DNA of 55,593 nt, taken from Pseudomonadales bacterium. Its GTDB lineage: Bacteria; Pseudomonadota; Gammaproteobacteria; Pseudomonadales; Azotimanducaceae. The translations under genes and the position numbers were made by a program. A model generated the notes under the pieces. The model was not told the DNA's origin, searched no databases, and saw nothing but the letters and a program-made list of their open reading frames with translations. This document shows, piece by piece, positions 55,321 through 55,593 of this stretch. Positions within the stretch are counted from its first letter, which is position 1; each line of letters opens with the position of its first letter. The DNA lies in contig JANQFF010000408.1 in NCBI GenBank assembly GCA_028277965.1, positions 1-55,593 on the forward strand, given 5' to 3'.

Positions 55321-55392
55321 ATGCTTTCAGACGAGAATTTTGTTGTCCGACCTCTGCCGACGATTGTATTTAACAGAGGCGCAAGCCAGCAG
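55321..55392 (+). CDS. 5' start of an iron-containing alcohol dehydrogenase-like gene, interrupted
   Basis: ATG with AAGGAG upstream. The first 22 residues ([13 protein letters not shown]) resemble the iron-containing ADH/maleylacetate reductase N-terminus (P-x-I-x-F-G-x-G-A). The frame stops making sense near 55390, where kinase sequence in another frame begins. Partial at the window end. Confidence 0.45.
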
Positions 55393-55593
55393 CCGAGCTC
55401 GAGGAACGCACGTGCCTCGATCCGCAAGCCGTTGCCCGCCTTGCGATCCCGCTGCTCGACGCCCTCCACTACAGCCACACCCGGGGCATCGTGCATCGGG
55501 ACATCAAACCGAGCAACATCATTCTCGATCAGAGGGGGCGGCCTTATCTGATGGACTTCGGCATCGCCAAATCGGCCGAGAGTGCTCTCAAGA
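55393..55593 (+). pseudogene. Ser/Thr protein kinase fragment (N-lobe missing)
   Basis: In a different frame from the preceding start, the sequence encodes [38 protein letters not shown] (HRD catalytic loop) and DFGIAK (DFG loop), typical Pkn-type kinase C-lobe. No start codon or N-lobe precedes it; a TAA in this frame is at about 55371. It runs off the window. Confidence 0.65.

Noticed and set aside
55321-55551. A complete 76-residue protein
   Set aside because: After about residue 23 it is the wrong-frame reading of kinase sequence.
1-55593. CRISPR array, tRNA or rRNA
   Set aside because: No regularly spaced direct repeats, cloverleaf or rRNA motifs were seen on either strand.

Overview
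The window is about 55.6 kb of continuous bacterial chromosome with moderate-to-high GC. It most likely comes from an aerobic, heterotrophic gammaproteobacterium. Supports for this are a Fur of the Pseudomonas type (no CxxC), a Fur-feoA-feoB block, and REP-like palindromes of the GGAGCGGCTTTAGCCGCGAT type known from Pseudomonas and Xanthomonas relatives. Many lipoprotein and Tat-exported enzymes also fit. I see no rRNA, tRNA, CRISPR array, phage or transposase gene, and no gene-free stretch over 300 bases. Species cannot be named from this sequence alone.

Layout. 0.1-3.5 kb: a methanethiol-oxidase module (SBP56-type MtoX and SCO protein on minus, a MauG-like di-haem protein divergent). 3.5-6 kb: TolB/TPR protein and CPBP protease. 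6-8.8 kb: feoB, feoA and fur (minus). 8.9-14.1 kb: acyl-CoA dehydrogenase, dienelactone hydrolase, Ldh-type dehydrogenase, SMP-30 lactonase, cysteine synthase. 14.2-15.6 kb: a redoxin gene with an in-frame TGA at a catalytic position and a SECIS-like hairpin, coupled to a small membrane protein. 15.6-21.4 kb: esterase/PadR pair, methyltransferase, beta-lactamase-like hydrolase and membrane proteins. 21.0-24.8 kb: TetR-iorA-iorB molybdenum hydroxylase operon with two operators. 25-33.3 kb: Rieske oxygenase with an unrecognised Rossmann protein, S9 peptidase, Baeyer-Villiger monooxygenase, membrane protein, DmeF-type metal exporter. 33.3-37 kb: PhoX, FolE2, lipoprotein. 37-45.1 kb: minus-strand lipoprotein operon (M19 dipeptidase, TPR, beta-propeller), DUF3604, HupE and parvulin. 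45.2-55.2 kb: frameshifted SDR, fused MFS/spermidine synthase, beta-propeller lipoprotein, zinc-type alcohol dehydrogenase, ferredoxin, and a four-gene operon (PHP, SnoaL-like, NHL, M20 deacylase). The last 270 bases start a new gene that breaks into a kinase fragment.

How it fits together. The gene set suggests an organism that oxidises small organosulfur compounds and lipid-, terpenoid- or aromatic-like carbon: acyl-CoA dehydrogenase, Rieske oxygenase, BVMO, Ior hydroxylase, lactonases, dienelactone hydrolase, SDR/MDR. Metal homeostasis (Feo/Fur, DmeF, copper-related SCO, HupE, metal-sparing FolE2) is spread through the window.

Most notable observations: (1) a strong selenoprotein candidate at 14231-15328; (2) a recurring dyad of the ATGTTAT-N3-GTAACAT type in front of five transcription units; (3) REP-like palindromes sitting at convergent gene junctions; (4) a one-base homopolymer frameshift in an SDR gene; (5) a likely chimeric junction at the right end.
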